Shown here: one piece after another, positions 1 to 8,391 of the stretch | Layout of the letters: the number at the start of each line of letters is the position of its first letter | Numbering within the stretch: the stretch's first letter is position 1 | Assembly (NCBI RefSeq): GCF_947496195.1 | Contig: NZ_CANMBY010000001.1 | Span: forward strand, 806,001 to 870,000 | Direction: 5' to 3' | Source: an uncultured Polaribacter sp. | GTDB taxonomy: Bacteria; Bacteroidota; Bacteroidia; Flavobacteriales; Flavobacteriaceae | Length of the DNA stretch: 64,000 nt | Notes under the pieces: model-generated | Database searches by the model: none | What the model was told of the DNA's origin: nothing | Seen by the model: only the letters and a program-made list of their open reading frames with translations | Program-made: the position numbers and the translations under genes

Positions 1-408
1 CATAGGCAAACCATACAAATAGGTGTAATAGTTTTTATATAAATTCGCTTTTTTACAGTCTTCTTCTATTTTCTTTTTCCATTCTTCTTCAGTCAACTCC
101 TTCTTAAATTGTAATCCTATTGTTGAAGTAGAACATTTGCTTTTATTTAATTCATAAATAGTCGAAATAGAATCTCTTTTAGCTCTTACTCTAAAATATT
201 CATTTGGTAAGTTGATAGTGATTTTGCTTTCTCTATCATTTTTATTTGGAGTTTTCATAGTAACATAAAAAGTACCAGAAAATGTTGACCAATTGTTATT
301 TGGGTCATGAAATTTTATAGCTCTATTTAATAATTCTTCACCAGTAATTTCTTGAGAAAAATTAGTTAGGCTACAAAGTATAAAGAGAAGTATGATTAGT
401 TTTTTCAT
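1..408 (-). CDS. Exported protein, DUF6503-like, C-terminus cut off by window edge
   Basis: The ATG is at 408 and the frame stays open to position 1, giving 136 residues of a longer protein. It starts MKKLIILLFILCSLTNFSQE, a clear signal peptide ending near residue 19, so the product is exported. The mature part begins with a segment (EELLNRAIKFHDPNNNW) that resembles the DUF6503 family of flavobacterial outer-membrane or periplasmic proteins, which have an LolA-like overall look. That assignment is from memory of the family, not a search. Its function is unknown. The gene lies downstream of aspS on the same strand, but a strong terminator separates them, so it should have its own promoter. 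Confidence 0.6.
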   Translation of the reverse strand, partial: MKKLIILLFILCSLTNFSQEITGEELLNRAIKFHDPNNNWSTFSGTFYVTMKTPNKNDRESKITINLPNEYFRVRAKRDSISTIYELNKSKCSTSTIGLQFKKELTEEEWKKKIEEDCKKANLYKNYYTYLYGLPM

Positions 409-423
409 AACTTAAATGTAATA

Positions 424-450
424 AAAAATCCCGCTTTTAGCGGGATTTTT
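424..450 (-). terminator. Rho-independent terminator of aspS
   Basis: An inverted repeat with arms containing ATCCCGC and GCGGGAT around a 5-nt loop is flanked by A and T runs. It starts a few bases after the aspS stop and reads as a terminator on the minus strand. The symmetrical A/T runs would also let it work in the other direction. Confidence 0.85.
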
Positions 451-453
451 TAG

Positions 454-2208
454 TTATTCTTCAATCTCAACTCTGAGATTTAATTCTTTTAATTGTTCAT
501 CATCTATAAATGCAGGAGCATCAATCATGACATCTCTTCCAGAATTGTTTTTTGGGAACGCAATAAAATCTCTGATGGTTTCTTGTCCTCCTAAAATGGC
601 AACCAATCTGTCTAAACCAAAAGCTAATCCTCCATGAGGTGGAGCACCATATTCAAAAGCATCCATTAAAAACCCAAATTGAGCCTTAGCTTCTTCTTCT
701 GAAAAACCTAAATGTTTTAACATGGTTGCTTGCGTAGCTTTGTCATGTATTCTTATAGAACCTCCACCAATTTCATTACCATTTAATACTAAATCGTAAG
801 CATTGGCTTTTACTTCACCTGGTTTTGTGTCTAATAATTCTATTTGACCTGGTTTTGGTGATGTAAATGGATGATGCATAGCATGATAATGACCAGTTTC
901 TTCATCTAATTCTAATAATGGGAAATCTACAACCCAAAGTGGAGCAAATTCATTGGGTTTACGTAAACCTAATTCTTCTGCCAAATGCATACGTAGTGCA
1001 GACAATTGAGCTCTTACTTTATTAGTTTCACCAGATAAAATACAAATTAAATCACCTGTTTTTGCACCTGTTACTTCAGCCCATTTTGCTAAATCTTCTT
1101 GGTCGTAAAATTTATCTACAGAACTTTTAAAAGTACCATCTTCATTTATTCTACAATATACCATTCCTAAAGCACCAACTTGAGGTCTTTTTACCCATTT
1201 AATTAAGTTATCTATTTGCTTTCTTGTGTAATTGTTTCCTCCAGGAACTGCAATACCAACTACTAATTCTGAGTTGTTAAAAACGCCAAAATCTTTATGT
1301 TGAGTAACTTCATTTAACTCACCAAATTGCATTCCAAATCTAATATCTGGTTTGTCATTTCCATACAAACGCATAGCATCATCATATTGCATTCTTGGAA
1401 ATTTATCTACTTCAACTCCGTTAATTTCTTTTAATAAATGACGTGTTAAGCCTTCAAAAATATTTAGGATATCTTCTTGCTCTACAAAGGCCATTTCACA
1501 GTCTATCTGTGTAAATTCTGGTTGTCTGTCTGCACGTAAATCTTCGTCTCTAAAACATTTTACAATCTGAAAATATTTATCCATTCCACCAACCATTAAG
1601 AGTTGTTTAAAGGTTTGAGGAGATTGAGGTAATGCATAAAACTGACCTTCATTCATTCTGCTTGGTACCACAAAATCACGAGCACCTTCTGGAGTAGATT
1701 TAATTAAATAAGGAGTTTCAACCTCAATAAATGCTTGGTCAGATAAGTATTTACGAACTTCCATAGTTACTTTATGACGAAAGATTAAGCTGTCTTTTAC
1801 AGGATTTCTTCTTATATCTAAGTATCTGTATTTCATTCTAATATCTTCTCCACCATCAGTTTTATCTTCGATTGTAAAAGGTGGCAACTTAGCTGCATTT
1901 AAAATTTCTAGTTCAGAAACTAAAACTTCTATTGCACCTGTTGGCATTTTATCGTTTTTAGACTCACGCTCAATAACACTACCTTTTACCTGAATTACAA
2001 ACTCTCTTCCTAAAGACTTTGCTTTTTCCATCATTTCTGCAGGAGTGCGTTCTTCATCAAAAATCAATTGCGTAATTCCATATCTATCACGTAAATCTAC
2101 CCAAATCATGAAACCCTTATCACGACTTTTTTGCACCCAACCTGCTAACGTTACTTCTGTATTGATATGTGATGCTCTTAACTCACCACAAGAATGACTT
2201 CTGTACAT
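454..2208 (-). CDS. aspS: Aspartate-tRNA ligase
   Basis: This class II aminoacyl-tRNA synthetase charges tRNA-Asp with aspartate in the cytoplasm. The N-terminal OB-fold anticodon-binding domain (about residues 1-110, [10 protein letters not shown] and LRDRYG) is followed by the catalytic core with motif 2 ([16 protein letters not shown]) and motif 3 (GLAFGLDRL). The insertion expected of bacterial-type AspRS lies between them. I chose the ATG at 2208, giving 584 residues, because [11 protein letters not shown] is the usual beginning of the family. An in-frame ATG 13 codons upstream would add a non-conserved extension. It stands alone, followed by a terminator. A -7-like box, TAATTTTG read on the minus strand, lies at 2272-2265. 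Confidence 0.96.
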   Translation of the reverse strand: MYRSHSCGELRASHINTEVTLAGWVQKSRDKGFMIWVDLRDRYGITQLIFDEERTPAEMMEKAKSLGREFVIQVKGSVIERESKNDKMPTGAIEVLVSELEILNAAKLPPFTIEDKTDGGEDIRMKYRYLDIRRNPVKDSLIFRHKVTMEVRKYLSDQAFIEVETPYLIKSTPEGARDFVVPSRMNEGQFYALPQSPQTFKQLLMVGGMDKYFQIVKCFRDEDLRADRQPEFTQIDCEMAFVEQEDILNIFEGLTRHLLKEINGVEVDKFPRMQYDDAMRLYGNDKPDIRFGMQFGELNEVTQHKDFGVFNNSELVVGIAVPGGNNYTRKQIDNLIKWVKRPQVGALGMVYCRINEDGTFKSSVDKFYDQEDLAKWAEVTGAKTGDLICILSGETNKVRAQLSALRMHLAEELGLRKPNEFAPLWVVDFPLLELDEETGHYHAMHHPFTSPKPGQIELLDTKPGEVKANAYDLVLNGNEIGGGSIRIHDKATQATMLKHLGFSEEEAKAQFGFLMDAFEYGAPPHGGLAFGLDRLVAILGGQETIRDFIAFPKNNSGRDVMIDAPAFIDDEQLKELNLRVEIEE

Positions 2209-2264
2209 ATAAATTTTAAATTTATTATGCTGAACATGTTTCAGCATCTACTTTTAAAGTGCTG

Positions 2265-2272
2265 CAAAATTA
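2265..2272 (-). promoter_or_regulatory. Candidate -7 box for aspS
   Basis: Read on the minus strand this is TAATTTTG, which fits the Bacteroidota -7 consensus TAnnTTTG. It lies 56 nt upstream of the chosen aspS start. I could not find a matching TTTG at the -33 position, so support is partial. Confidence 0.4.
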
Positions 2273-2343
2273 ATCAAATTAAAAGAATTATGAATAGTTT
2301 TATAAATTGAATTATAACTAGAATTTCTTTGTAAATTTGAGGT

Positions 2344-2703
2344 ATGAGCGTAGTTAATATTCAAGAAAAGTTTAATTTGTTCGAAGATCAATGGTCACCT
2401 AAAAAAATTGGTGAATTAAATGGGCAACAAATTTTATTGGCAAAAATAAAAGGAGAATTTGTTTTTCATAAACATGACAATGAAGACGAATTATTTTTAG
2501 TGAAAAAAGGAGTCTTAGAAATGCATTTGCGTGATGAAATAATCACTATAAATGAAGGAGAATTTTATATTGTACCTAAAGGTGTAGAGCATAAACCAGT
2601 TGCTAAAGAAGAGGTACATATATTATTATTTGAGCCATTATCTACTAAACACACAGGAGATATTGTTGCTGATATTACTGTGGAAACTTATGAATCCATA
2701 TAG
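2344..2703 (+). CDS. Small cupin-domain protein
   Basis: This is a 119-residue single-domain beta-barrel cupin. The metal-binding motif 1 is visible as H42, H44 and E49 within GEFVFHKHDNEDELF, followed by G56. Motif 2 is visible as PKGVEHKP. Such mononuclear cupins bind Fe, Mn or Zn and act as isomerases, dioxygenases or sensors; the substrate cannot be told from sequence. A TAAATTTG -7 box at 2332-2339 ends 4 nt before the ATG, so the transcript may be leaderless. The gene is divergent from aspS. It has no obvious functional link to rsmI downstream. Confidence 0.85.
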   Translation: MSVVNIQEKFNLFEDQWSPKKIGELNGQQILLAKIKGEFVFHKHDNEDELFLVKKGVLEMHLRDEIITINEGEFYIVPKGVEHKPVAKEEVHILLFEPLSTKHTGDIVADITVETYESI

Positions 2704-2788
2704 CAATTAGCCTTTGGCTTTTAGCTATTAGTTAAAATATAAATTTAGTTCAGGCTAAAAGCAAATAGCCAAGAGCAAAAAGCTAAAA
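2704..2788. repeat. Intergenic imperfect inverted repeat rich in TTAGC/GCTAA
   Basis: Two arms made of TTAGC, TTGGC and TTTTAGC words face each other: the left about 2704-2732, the right about 2752-2785 with GGCTAAAAGC and AGCTAAA. The repeat fills the whole gap between the cupin stop and the rsmI start. It could fold in RNA. It resembles low-complexity intergenic repeats of flavobacterial genomes rather than a terminator, because it has no clean GC stem followed by a T run. Confidence 0.5.
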
Positions 2789-2790
2789 AA

Positions 2791-3459
2791 ATGAAACTAT
2801 ACTTAGTACCCACTCCAATAGGTAATTTAGAAGATATGACTTTTAGAGCTATTAAAGTTTTAAAAGAAGTTGATTTTATTTTAGCTGAAGACACAAGAAC
2901 CAGTGGAAAACTTTTAAAACATTTTGATATAGCTACGCACATGCATAGTCATCATATGCATAATGAGCATAAATCTAAAGAGGGCATTTTACAACGTATA
3001 AAAAACGGAGAAACTTGTGCAGTTATTTCAGATGCTGGTACTCCTGCTATTTCAGATCCTGGTTTTTTATTAACGAGAGCTTGTGTAGAAAACGACATAG
3101 AAGTAGAATGCTTACCAGGTGCAACTGCTTTTGTACCTGCTTTAGTAAATTCGGGTTTACCCAATGATAAGTTTGTTTTTGAAGGCTTTTTACCTGTAAA
3201 AAAAGGAAGACAAACGCGTTTAAAAATACTTGCTGAGGAAACTAGAACTATGATTTTTTATGAATCTCCACATAAACTTTTAAAAACACTATCTAATTTT
3301 GTTGAATATTTTGGAGCAGATAGAAGAGTATCTGTTTCAAGAGAACTTACAAAACTATTTGAAGAAACCATTAGAGGAACAGCAACAGAAGTTTTAGCAT
3401 ATTACACTAAAAAACCAGCAAAAGGTGAAATTGTAATTGTTGTTGAAGGGAAAAAATAA
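2791..3459 (+). CDS. rsmI: 16S rRNA (cytidine1402-2'-O)-methyltransferase RsmI
   Basis: RsmI uses S-adenosylmethionine to 2'-O-methylate C1402 in the ribosomal P site. The sequence shows the tetrapyrrole-methylase fold from the start (LYLVPTPIGNLEDMT), then AEDTRTSGKLL, the SAM-loop segment ISDAGTPAISDPG, and LPGATAFVPAL. It has 222 residues, near the usual 220-290, slightly short at the C-terminus. The start directly follows the intergenic repeat. A bidirectional terminator follows the stop. Confidence 0.95.
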   Translation: MKLYLVPTPIGNLEDMTFRAIKVLKEVDFILAEDTRTSGKLLKHFDIATHMHSHHMHNEHKSKEGILQRIKNGETCAVISDAGTPAISDPGFLLTRACVENDIEVECLPGATAFVPALVNSGLPNDKFVFEGFLPVKKGRQTRLKILAEETRTMIFYESPHKLLKTLSNFVEYFGADRRVSVSRELTKLFEETIRGTATEVLAYYTKKPAKGEIVIVVEGKK

Positions 3460-3477
3460 ATAGAAATAACATAAATA

Positions 3478-3508
3478 AAAAAACCTCATGCTTGCATGAG
3501 GTTTTTTT
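3478..3508. terminator. Bidirectional terminator between rsmI and the M28 peptidase gene
   Basis: A perfect stem, AACCTCATG with CATGAGGTT around CTTG, is flanked by A and T runs. The genes on either side converge on it, so it serves both. Confidence 0.9.
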
Positions 3509-3514
3509 AAATTA

Positions 3515-5062
3515 TTAATCTAATCCACCTTTTCTTTGTGGAGATCTTGGTTTTGGCCAAGTTCTTTGTTTTCCTGTTCTTGGATTTATAGGTAAAACAA
3601 TTTTTTCTCTAGAAGTTTTTTCTGGATCTTCACTAGCCATGTACGCTAAAATTGCTGTAAGAATAACGTTATTTCTTACATCATCAAACACAATTTTATC
3701 ATAGGTATCTCTGTTGGTATGCCAAGTATAATTCCAATAAGACCAGCTTAAAGAACTTAAACTAAAACCTGGAGCACCAGCAGCTACAAAAGCTGCATAA
3801 TCAGATCCTCCTCCTCCTGGAGTTCCAGGAAAAGTCGTTTCTATATGTTTGCTAATATCTCTTGGCACTGCATTTAACCAACGACCTAAATAATCATAAG
3901 AATGTAAAAATCCTTGACCAGATAATCTTACTACCCTACCTGTTCCATTATCTTGATTAAATAAAGCTTGTACGTTTTTTACAATTTCTGGATGATCTTC
4001 TACAAAAGCTCTAGAACCATTTAAACCTTGTTCTTCACTTCCCCAATGACCAACTAAAATGGTTCTTTTTGGGTTTGGATACATTTTCTTTAAAATACGC
4101 ATTGCTTCCATCATAACTAAAGTACCTGTTCCATTATCTGTAGCTCCTGTTCCTCCATCCCAAGAATCGAAATGCGCAGATAAAATTACGTACTCATCTG
4201 GTTTTTCAGTTCCTTTAATTTCTGCAATCGTATTGAACGTTGGTACTTTACCTAGTTCTTTAGATTTAGCCACTATTTTAATTTGAGGCTTATCTCCATA
4301 CTCAACCATTCTATATAACATTCCATAATCTTCTAACTCTAAATCTACTGTTGGAATTGTTTTAGTTCTTGCACTAAAAATTTTATTGACTCCAAAACCA
4401 TTAGACCACCTAGAAGCTACAATACCAACTGCACCTGCTTTTTCTAATTCTGTAGTTAAGCTTCTACCAAAACCTATATTGCTTAAATTTTTTCTCCAAG
4501 CTTTGGTTTGCTCATCTCTTTCTTTTTTCATTTTTTCGAAAGATTCTTCTGTTGCAAACTCTTCCCAGTTGTAGTTAGGTCTTCCTGTTGGTTGATTCAT
4601 AGAAATCATGACTAATTTTCCTTTTACATTTGGCAACCATTTCTTAAACTCTTCTTGATTATTTACCATTGGTAAAGTAATCAATTCTGCAGTTACTCCT
4701 TGATCTGAAGTACTTGGGTTCCAAGCCAATTGTGTACCTCTTAAAGATTGCACTCTTGGGTAAACCATGTCTATATGAGTAATTCCACGTTCCCAACCAC
4801 GCCATTCACCCCATTTTTCATTTCTGGCAGAAATGTCCCAAGCTTTATATTTAGCAACTGCCCAATCATTGGCTTGTTTCATTTGTGGTGTACCTACTAA
4901 TCTAGGCCCAATAACATCCATTAGTTCGTGACCTAAATTTTTTAATTGTGAGTTTTCGTTAGCTTCTTTAATAATACTCTCTACAATTGCATCTTTTTTT
5001 TGAGCTTGCAATGCTATTGCTGAAAGAAATAGTATTACTGTAATTTTAAAAATTTTATTCAT
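3515..5062 (-). CDS. Exported M28-family zinc metallopeptidase
   Basis: This is a 515-residue exported aminopeptidase or carboxypeptidase-Q-like enzyme. A signal peptide (residues 1-20, ending LQA) precedes a PA-type insert (about 120-270) and the M28 catalytic domain. Co-catalytic zinc ligands and the general base are visible: H297 and D299 (SAHFDSWD), D309 (GATDNG), E343/E344 (GSEEQG), D371 (NQDNG) and H448 (WHTNRD). The family trims amino acids from peptides in the periplasm or outside the cell, and marine Bacteroidota use many such peptidases to feed on protein. The C-terminus ends in a basic, proline-rich tail, not a T9SS domain. The AhpD-like gene lies 18 bp upstream on the same strand, so co-transcription is likely. 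Confidence 0.92.
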   Translation of the reverse strand: MNKIFKITVILFLSAIALQAQKKDAIVESIIKEANENSQLKNLGHELMDVIGPRLVGTPQMKQANDWAVAKYKAWDISARNEKWGEWRGWERGITHIDMVYPRVQSLRGTQLAWNPSTSDQGVTAELITLPMVNNQEEFKKWLPNVKGKLVMISMNQPTGRPNYNWEEFATEESFEKMKKERDEQTKAWRKNLSNIGFGRSLTTELEKAGAVGIVASRWSNGFGVNKIFSARTKTIPTVDLELEDYGMLYRMVEYGDKPQIKIVAKSKELGKVPTFNTIAEIKGTEKPDEYVILSAHFDSWDGGTGATDNGTGTLVMMEAMRILKKMYPNPKRTILVGHWGSEEQGLNGSRAFVEDHPEIVKNVQALFNQDNGTGRVVRLSGQGFLHSYDYLGRWLNAVPRDISKHIETTFPGTPGGGGSDYAAFVAAGAPGFSLSSLSWSYWNYTWHTNRDTYDKIVFDDVRNNVILTAILAYMASEDPEKTSREKIVLPINPRTGKQRTWPKPRSPQRKGGLD

Positions 5063-5080
5063 TTTATTAAATTTAGTTGA

Positions 5081-5683
5081 TTAATATTTTGATCCATTGT
5101 GTTTACCTACCTCAAAACCATGCTTTCCTAAATATTGATTTCCACTATCTATTGCATCTTCTTCTAGAGTAGTTCCCATAGAATCATTCCATCTATTTAG
5201 ATAACCAAATAAAGAAATAACACCTAACATTTCTACAATTTCACCTTCATCCCAGTATTTATAAAGTTCATTTTTTATGTCTACATTTACGGCATTTGGC
5301 ACCATAGATGCAGCTAAAGAAAAGTCTAAGGCTGCACGTTCTGCATCAGAAAATGCAGGATGTGTTTTATATTCCCAAATATTGTCTAGTTGTTCTTGCT
5401 CTGCTCCATAACGTTCTGCTGCTCTAATAGCATGTGCTTGGCAATACCTACAGCCAGTTGCATTACTAGATACCCAAGCAATCATTCTTTTTAAAGCAGA
5501 AGTAACTCTACCTTCATTAGCCATTACAGCTTTGTTAAGGTTTATAAAGGCTTTAGAAATGGCTGGTCTTCTTTGCATGGTTAGCACAGAATTAGGACAA
5601 AACCCTAAAGTTTCATTAAAAAATTCTGCTAATTTTTTTGTTTCTAAATCGTGTTCTGCTCCTAAAGGTGTTACTAATGGCAT
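5081..5683 (-). CDS. AhpD-like / carboxymuconolactone decarboxylase family protein
   Basis: This 200-residue all-helical protein carries the redox motif C78-R-Y-C81-Q-A-H84 on the helix typical of the CMD/AhpD family. The family reduces peroxides or peroxiredoxin partners using the CxxC pair, or in other branches decarboxylates gamma-carboxymuconolactone. The CxxC favours the peroxidase-related group. It sits between an exported protein and an M28 peptidase on the same strand, with gaps of 11 and 18 bp. It has no signal peptide and should be cytoplasmic. Confidence 0.85.
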   Translation of the reverse strand: MPLVTPLGAEHDLETKKLAEFFNETLGFCPNSVLTMQRRPAISKAFINLNKAVMANEGRVTSALKRMIAWVSSNATGCRYCQAHAIRAAERYGAEQEQLDNIWEYKTHPAFSDAERAALDFSLAASMVPNAVNVDIKNELYKYWDEGEIVEMLGVISLFGYLNRWNDSMGTTLEEDAIDSGNQYLGKHGFEVGKHNGSKY

Positions 5684-5694
5684 GTGTTAAAGTA

Positions 5695-7860
5695 TTATCT
5701 AATTAAACTTATGTTTCCAAATTTTTCTAAAGAATATCCATTGATATCAGTTAAAACAACTCTAAACCAGTAGGTGTTAGAAGGCATTTTTTTACCTCCA
5801 AAATTACCATCCCAACCTTGACTGTTTTGTTCTATGGTATATAATAGATTTCCAAATCTGTTGTAAATATAAATATTTGATTTTGTGTAAAAACTTCTAT
5901 CAAATCCATTTATTTGCCAAAGATCATTTTCTCCATCTCCATTTGGCGTAAAGAATTTTGGATAGGCTAAAATAGAAAACTGATATTCTTGAATTCCACA
6001 ACCTCCTTTGTCTCTTATGTATAAAGTATGTATCCCTGGAGATAGATTATCAGAAAAACGATTATCTGAATATACTCCATTTATATCATCTAAAGAAAAC
6101 TCATAATCACCACTACCAATATTTAAATTTGCAATTTGAATGGAGTTATTAATGGAATCATCTGTAATAATTACATCTTCTTTAGTAAGGTTTGATTTTT
6201 CTGAATCTTTTACAATTATGGTTTGTTCAGGAGAAGTACAACCAGCAGAAGAAACTGCACTTACTGTATAAGTACCAGATTCTGTAACATTTACTGTTGA
6301 GCTATTTGTGTCTAATAGGCCACCGTTTTTTTTCCAAATATATCTATATATTCCTGCTGGATTTGTTGTTTTTAAATCAACATTTCCAATGTCTTTACAA
6401 AGAATATAGTTTTCTTTTTCTAAATAAAAAGTAGGAATTTCTGTATCTAAAAAAGCAGTAACTTCTTTTCTAGTTAGTGATGTACAGCCATTATAATTAG
6501 CTTCTACAAAATAGCTTTTCGTATTATTTAGTACTGGTGTTGTAAAGTTATCACCTATAAATATTGGTACATTACTTGTTGATGTTTCATACCAATAAAC
6601 ATCTCCTTCTGAAGATTCTGCACTTAAAATAGCACTTCCAGAACAAATTGTTGCATCTGTAGTACTTGTTATGGTTGGATTATCTTTTACAGTTACTTGA
6701 ACTGGCTTTCTAACGAAGTTTCTACATCCGTTAAATAAAATAGAAACATAGTAAATGGTAGAATTAGTTAAAAAAGGTGTATTAAAACTTTCTCCTGTGT
6801 AAATTGGGTTACCTCCAAATTGATTTTCAAACCACTCTACTTCACCATGACTAGCTTTTGCCTCTAAAGTTGTACTCCCTAAAACACAAATTTCTGAATC
6901 GTTTGTAGCAATAATTTGTGGTATAAATATACTTGTAGTTGCAACAATTGCTAATGGGGGGTCTCCAGGTTTACCATACTCAACAATATAACCTTTAGGA
7001 ATGTAAAGACCAGAACCACCAAAATCTGGTAAATCATTCCAAGATCCAATGATAGCATTAGGAACATTATTATCAGTAATGTGAGCATAATCTTCATTTC
7101 CTCCTTGGTCATTTGGTTCATTTCGATTCCAAAACGCAAAATTTGGTGTAGTACCACTTTCTCTTCCTCTCCAAAAAATAGTTCCTGCTTCAGGGCCTGT
7201 AACCCATTTCCAAATACCTTCTGTTTCTTCATCACTTGCACCAATCCAACCAGTACCAGAAGCTTGTTTACCAGCAAAGTCAGACTCTTCTTGACTTGTT
7301 AATGTAGCTAAGTAACCAGTTCTACCAAAATAAGTTCTATTTTCGGCATCAACTTTTGCTTGCGACCATCTAATTCTTTCTTCTTCAACAAATTCATAGA
7401 AGTGGTCAGTTGATGGGAGATAATTAACATCACCAATTGATAATGAAAAAAACTTCTCTGGAGTAGGATTTCCTAACCTTGAACTAAAAACAACATCTTT
7501 AACGGCTTTTTCAAGTTCAGAGATTAGCATTAATCCTCCAATTCTTGGAGTTAAACTTAACTTTCCTTCATCTAGATCCCAAGTGGTACTTATATTTTGA
7601 TGCGTTCCTGTTAATCTTAATTCATCTGCATTTTTTTGATATCCTTCAGAAATTTGAATATAAAATGCTGATATATAAATATCATCTGGATCTGTTATAG
7701 TAAAATCTGTTACAATATTAATCGAATTTCCAGGACAAAAAACTTGTCTTCCTGAAGCTGTGATTGAAGGCGCTTCATCTGTTTGAGAATAACAAATACA
7801 GCCGCTTAAAAAGAGAATGAAATAGGGGATAATATTTTTAAAATTTACAGATTTATTCAT
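5695..7860 (-). CDS. Secreted C-type-lectin/Ig-like protein with T9SS type B sorting domain
   Basis: This is a 721-residue surface or secreted protein. A signal peptide covers residues 1-25. A C-type lectin-like domain spans about 148-296 and contains both carbohydrate/calcium motifs, E248-P-N250 and W274-N-D276. Two related Ig-like repeats follow (about 318-391 and 397-470; each has an ICxGS start, an EVEW/DVYWYE strand and an NGC end), then a third beta domain and the gliding-motility-type C-terminal domain at about 632-721 (FFTPNGDGENDLW, IYNRFGNLLY, YWFRVVL). That terminal domain is the T9SS type B (CHU_C-like) sorting signal known in gliding Bacteroidota. The lectin domain has no cysteines, so it lacks the usual disulphides. 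Likely an adhesin or glycan-binding protein; the ligand is unknown. Confidence 0.9.
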   Translation of the reverse strand: MNKSVNFKNIIPYFILFLSGCICYSQTDEAPSITASGRQVFCPGNSINIVTDFTITDPDDIYISAFYIQISEGYQKNADELRLTGTHQNISTTWDLDEGKLSLTPRIGGLMLISELEKAVKDVVFSSRLGNPTPEKFFSLSIGDVNYLPSTDHFYEFVEEERIRWSQAKVDAENRTYFGRTGYLATLTSQEESDFAGKQASGTGWIGASDEETEGIWKWVTGPEAGTIFWRGRESGTTPNFAFWNRNEPNDQGGNEDYAHITDNNVPNAIIGSWNDLPDFGGSGLYIPKGYIVEYGKPGDPPLAIVATTSIFIPQIIATNDSEICVLGSTTLEAKASHGEVEWFENQFGGNPIYTGESFNTPFLTNSTIYYVSILFNGCRNFVRKPVQVTVKDNPTITSTTDATICSGSAILSAESSEGDVYWYETSTSNVPIFIGDNFTTPVLNNTKSYFVEANYNGCTSLTRKEVTAFLDTEIPTFYLEKENYILCKDIGNVDLKTTNPAGIYRYIWKKNGGLLDTNSSTVNVTESGTYTVSAVSSAGCTSPEQTIIVKDSEKSNLTKEDVIITDDSINNSIQIANLNIGSGDYEFSLDDINGVYSDNRFSDNLSPGIHTLYIRDKGGCGIQEYQFSILAYPKFFTPNGDGENDLWQINGFDRSFYTKSNIYIYNRFGNLLYTIEQNSQGWDGNFGGKKMPSNTYWFRVVLTDINGYSLEKFGNISLIR

Positions 7861-7942
7861 TTTAATGAAGAACTTCTATACGTTTTATTATTTTTGTTAT
7901 AAAGCACAAGTTAAGACTTGAAATTTTAATAAATAAAAAATT

Positions 7943-8374
7943 ATGGTTAAAAATTTAGTTACTACAAAATGGACTCAGAAATCTCAATTTGAAACAGATA
8001 ATCCTAGTGGTTATAAATTTACAATGTTCGATAAATCTCAAGATAATGGAGATGTTGTTGGTTTTGCGCCTAAAGCTTTAATGCTATCTTCTTTAGCAGG
8101 TTGTTCTGGTTTAGATGTGGTTTCTTTATTAGAAAAAATGAGAGCTGAAGTAGCAGATTTTTATATAGAAGTTTCAGGAGAATTAACAGACGAACATCCT
8201 AAATATTACCACAAAGTAAAAGTAGATTATCATTTTTCTGACGTTAATTTACAAGAAGATAAAATTCAAAAAGCAGTAAACTTATCTGTTACTAAATACT
8301 GTGGAGTAATGGAAATGTTTAGAAGATTTGCTACAGTAGAAACAGAAATTCATTTACATAAAAAAGAAGTATAA
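7943..8374 (+). CDS. OsmC family hydroperoxide-reductase-like protein
   Basis: OsmC/Ohr proteins reduce organic hydroperoxides with two cysteines. Here C54 (LAGCSGLD) and C120 (TKYCGV) occupy the expected positions, and the protein is 143 residues, the normal length. It belongs to the YhfA-like branch rather than the strongly inducible Ohr branch, judging by its overall appearance. recJ follows 17 bp downstream, so the two are probably co-transcribed. Confidence 0.9.
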   Translation: MVKNLVTTKWTQKSQFETDNPSGYKFTMFDKSQDNGDVVGFAPKALMLSSLAGCSGLDVVSLLEKMRAEVADFYIEVSGELTDEHPKYYHKVKVDYHFSDVNLQEDKIQKAVNLSVTKYCGVMEMFRRFATVETEIHLHKKEV

Positions 8375-8391
8375 AAATCCTATCTATTGCT

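Noticed and set aside
6951-7277. 108-codon open frame in another frame inside the lectin/T9SS gene
   Set aside because: It lies within a well-supported gene on the same strand, and the composition is a frame-shifted echo with no family features.
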